Shown here piece after piece: positions 61,649 to 64,000 of a stretch of 64,000 nucleotides of DNA. The stretch's first letter is position 1, and each line of letters begins with the position of its first letter. Source of the DNA: Pseudomonas koreensis (GTDB taxonomy: Bacteria > Pseudomonadota > Gammaproteobacteria > Pseudomonadales > Pseudomonadaceae); NCBI RefSeq assembly GCF_024169245.1, contig NZ_JALJWP010000001.1:4837501-4901500 (forward strand), read 5' to 3'. The position numbers and the translations under genes were made by a program. The notes under the pieces are model-generated. The model saw nothing but the letters and a program-made list of their open reading frames with translations, did not search any database and had not been told where the DNA came from.

Positions 61649-63300
61649 GAAGAAATGGCGCCGCTTGATGGTACGGAAGGCGTCGGCTCAATGGCTTTGG
61701 TGGTGCTCATCAGCCACAACGCGCGAATCGAAAGCCAGATCATGGTCAGTACGGCAATGACCGCGATCAGCATGAAGACATCGTTATAGGCCAGCACGTT
61801 CGCTTCGCGTGTCGCCGCATTGGCGAGGCTGCGGATCCCGGCCAGATTGCGCAGGCTCGGGTCGGCCAGCAAACCGCCGTAGGCCGAGCCGCCACTTTGC
61901 ACGCGCGCGGCCACCAAGGGGTCGGACATCACCAGATGATCGACGATGTGGCTGGAATGGTACTTCTCGCGCACGATCTGAAAAGTGCCAAGCAACGCCG
62001 CGCCGAGCAGCCCGCCGAGGTTGTTGCAGATCCCGAACAGCACGGAAAAACTCACCAGGTTGCGCGGATTGGTCAGCACGTTGCGCGTCCCGAAGACCAT
62101 GGTCGGGCCGAGAAAAAACGTACTGCCGAACGCCAGCAGGAACTGGCTGACGTAGAGATTTTGCGGGCGGGTCAGGTTGTTGGAAAAACTGTCCATCACC
62201 GAACCGGTGGCCATCAGCGCCAGCGAGATGATCAACGGCATCAGCAGGTGTTTGGGGTCGATGGTCAGCGCGCTGGTGGCAAGCCCGGCGATACTGCCGA
62301 TCAGCATCACCACGTACAGACTGTGCAACTGCTCATAGCCCATGTTGAGGTTCTGCATGAAACCGACCGCGCCGGTGGATTGCTCCGAGGTGACCATGCG
62401 AATCAGGGTCACCGCCAGCGCCAGACGAATCATCGTGCCGCTGCCCAGCCAACGCGTCATCAACATGGGGTTGCTGCGATTGTGCTCAATGGCCAGGCCC
62501 ATAATGATCAGCGCGATCGAACAGGCCAGCGCCACGCCGATCCAGTCGGCCTCCAGCCACCAGTCGATGCGTCCCAGCGACAGCACCGCGCACAACAAGG
62601 CCACACCGGTGGCGAGGATGGCGAAGGTCAGGAAGTCGAGTTTTTCAAAAGTCTTGAAGCGGTCACCGGGCGGCAACTTCAGCAGCAATACACAGCCGAG
62701 TGACAACAGCGCCATGCCCAATTCGAATAGGTAGAGGCCGCGCCACTCGGCGATCTGCAACAGATCCTCGGAAAACAGCCGCGCCAGCGGTAACGCCAGT
62801 TGTGACGTGCCAAGACCGAGTACCAGCGCCTTCAGCCGCCACTTCGCCGGGAACGCCTGGACCATGTAATACAACCCCAGCGAACTCAGCGCCGCGCCGA
62901 CCATGCCGTGCGCGGCACGCACCGCCACTGCCGAATTCAAGTCGTTGACGAACAAATGGCCGAAGGTCACCAGCGCGTACAGCACAAGGAACACTTCAGT
63001 GAACGCGCGCAAGCCGAACTGCTGGCGAAACTTAACCAGCAGCAGGTTCATCGATACGTTGGTCATCACATACGCCGCCGGCAACCAGGCCATTTCCGCC
63101 GTAGTCGCGCCGAGCGAGCCTTGCAGATAAGGCAGGTTGGCGACCACCAGCGAATTCCCCAGCCCACCGGTCACCGCCACCAGCACACCGACCGCCGCAT
63201 ACGCCAGACGCTTGGGCGTGGAGTGCAATGGTGTCGACGGTGAACCGGGCAGGCTGGGCTTTTCGTGAGGTTGCCAGTTGCGCGGGGCGTATTTATCCAT
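61645..63300 (-). CDS. DHA2-family MFS efflux transporter (EmrB-like)
   Basis: A 551-aa transporter with about 14 helices. The DHA2 motif AEMAWLPAAYVMTNVSMNLL is in helix 2, then RAAHGMVGAALSSLGL. It would export hydrophobic toxins using protons. It is the first gene of a two-gene operon with the fusion protein. No outer membrane factor gene is next to it. The start at 63300 is chosen because further upstream the frame runs through a REP. Confidence 0.9.
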   Translation of the reverse strand: MDKYAPRNWQPHEKPSLPGSPSTPLHSTPKRLAYAAVGVLVAVTGGLGNSLVVANLPYLQGSLGATTAEMAWLPAAYVMTNVSMNLLLVKFRQQFGLRAFTEVFLVLYALVTFGHLFVNDLNSAVAVRAAHGMVGAALSSLGLYYMVQAFPAKWRLKALVLGLGTSQLALPLARLFSEDLLQIAEWRGLYLFELGMALLSLGCVLLLKLPPGDRFKTFEKLDFLTFAILATGVALLCAVLSLGRIDWWLEADWIGVALACSIALIIMGLAIEHNRSNPMLMTRWLGSGTMIRLALAVTLIRMVTSEQSTGAVGFMQNLNMGYEQLHSLYVVMLIGSIAGLATSALTIDPKHLLMPLIISLALMATGSVMDSFSNNLTRPQNLYVSQFLLAFGSTFFLGPTMVFGTRNVLTNPRNLVSFSVLFGICNNLGGLLGAALLGTFQIVREKYHSSHIVDHLVMSDPLVAARVQSGGSAYGGLLADPSLRNLAGIRSLANAATREANVLAYNDVFMLIAVIAVLTMIWLSIRALWLMSTTKAIEPTPSVPSSGAISS

Positions 63301-63380
63301 GGATCGGCCTGGTGCTGGGGGTGAGGGAAGTTTGCCGCATATTTCTTTGCAGCACACTTTTCCATGGACAACAAAAAACC

Positions 63381-63472
63381 CTGTAGGAGCTGTCGAGTGA
63401 AACGAGGCTGCGATCTTTTGATTTTTCAAAAGCAAGATCAATAGATCGCAGCGTGCCGCAGCTCCTACAAGG
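63381..63472. repeat. REP pair (family B variant, unequal arms)
   Basis: GTAGGAGCTGTCGAGTGAAA-CGAGGCTGCGATC faces the complement of GTAGGAGCTGCGGCACGCTG. The same unequal-arm layout as at 58.0 kb. It lies between divergent genes. Confidence 0.85.
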
Positions 63473-63608
63473 AGTGCGGCGTAGCACCGGCGGTGATCGT
63501 ATAACTTCCAGTTGACAATCCCCGAAAATCTGGGAAATATCCGCAACGATGTTGTACGACGACGTATGACAAATAATAAAAACAACAAACGATTCAGGGA
63601 GCGTCACA

Positions 63609-64000
63609 GTGAGCACACTCGCCCGCAATTCCGTCCGCCCTCCACGTTTTGCCGTTACCCGCCCACGTTCGACCCTCAGCCTGCTCGGCTGCAGCAGCCT
63701 CGCCCTCGCCCTGCCAATGAGCGCCGATGCCGAAGGCTTTCTCGAAGACAGCAAAGCCACGCTGAACCTGCGCAACGCCTACTTCAACCGCAACTTCGTC
63801 AACCCGGCCTATCCCCAGGGCAAGGCTGAAGAGTGGACGCAGAACTTCATCCTCGACGCCAAGTCCGGTTTCACCCAAGGCACCGTCGGCTTCGGTCTCG
63901 ACATCCTGGGTATGTACTCGCAGAAGCTCGATGGCGGCAAAGGTACCGGCGGCACACAGCTGTTGCCGATCCACGATGACGGGCGCCCGGCGGACAACTT
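63609..64000 (+). CDS. OprD-family outer-membrane porin, N-terminal part (cut by window edge)
   Basis: The first 130 residues of a porin; the gene continues past the window. GTG start with GGGAG upstream. A long signal region ends ALPMSADAEG. The mature start GFLEDSKATLNLRNAYFNRN and QNFILDAKSGFTQGTVGFGLD and LGMYSQKLDGGKGTGGTQLLP is typical of OprD-type channels. They take up amino acids, dipeptides or aromatic acids; the substrate cannot be told from the N-terminus. Confidence 0.92.
   Translation, partial: MSTLARNSVRPPRFAVTRPRSTLSLLGCSSLALALPMSADAEGFLEDSKATLNLRNAYFNRNFVNPAYPQGKAEEWTQNFILDAKSGFTQGTVGFGLDILGMYSQKLDGGKGTGGTQLLPIHDDGRPADN

Noticed and set aside
63301..63588. 96-residue N-terminal extension of the DHA2 transporter
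   Set aside because: It translates the REP pair and the intergenic region; the ATG at 63300 fits the family's usual N-terminus.

Overview
The window looks like a chromosomal segment of a fluorescent-group Pseudomonas. The evidence is the GC-rich coding sequence, genus-typical small families (DUF2388, DUF2790, OprD porin), a gamma-glutamylated polyamine pathway, and many copies of three short palindromic repeat families: 'GTAGGAGTGAGCCTGCTCGCGA' type, 'GTAGGAGCTGCCGAAGGCTGCGATC' type, and 'CCCTCTCCC..GGGAGAGGG' type. No rRNA, tRNA, CRISPR array or prophage was seen. Species assignment is inference.

Layout. 1-4.3 kb: tail of a lactate permease, then a periplasmic aldehyde oxidoreductase (paoABC). 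4.5-9.6 kb: cupin, LysR regulator, Tat-exported aldo/keto reductase, alpha/beta hydrolase, DUF1264 lipoprotein, a 27-residue membrane peptide and an NTF2-like protein. 9.7-15.8 kb: an mqo with an apparent signal peptide, an NTF2-like protein, a chemoreceptor, sodC, a DUF2388 protein and a small Cys-containing protein. 15.8-20.4 kb: ligD, then a REP-associated transposase (RAYT) followed by a 186-bp tandem array, then a DUF533 gene. 20.7-23 kb: phosphatidylcholine synthase, a methyltransferase and a GNAT acetyltransferase. 23-27.4 kb: dipZ and two small secreted proteins, divergent from an OmpR-type regulator and histidine kinase. 27.5-35.8 kb: methyltransferase, sirtuin, three cell-wall enzymes, CAP-domain protein, moaA and a bestrophin-like channel.

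36.3-40 kb holds one glutamine-synthetase/FAD-oxidase pair, followed by a DeoR regulator. 40.3-44.6 kb holds a membrane protein and a three-gene efflux operon. 44.6-48.2 kb is a patchy region with an unrecognised coiled-coil membrane protein that may carry a nuclease-like fold, a small HD phosphohydrolase and two paralogous disordered secreted proteins. 48.4-59.3 kb is a full putrescine island: PuuR-like regulator, PuuB, PuuC and PuuA on the minus strand; PuuD and a PotGHIF-type ABC importer on the plus strand. 59.5-64 kb has thpR, a small unknown protein, an EmrAB-like efflux pair and the start of an OprD porin.

How the genes work together. The polyamine island codes for import (PotFGHI), gamma-glutamylation (PuuA), oxidation (PuuB), aldehyde dehydrogenation (PuuC) and hydrolysis to GABA (PuuD). 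A second PuuA/PuuB-like pair lies about 15 kb upstream. The DUF2790, repeat-protein and dipZ genes are co-directional and divergent from a two-component system whose promoter has two identical-architecture operator-like boxes. Most notable is the RAYT array: its spacers are decayed copies of the 3' end of the RAYT gene itself, in perfect 186-bp register with the intact gene.
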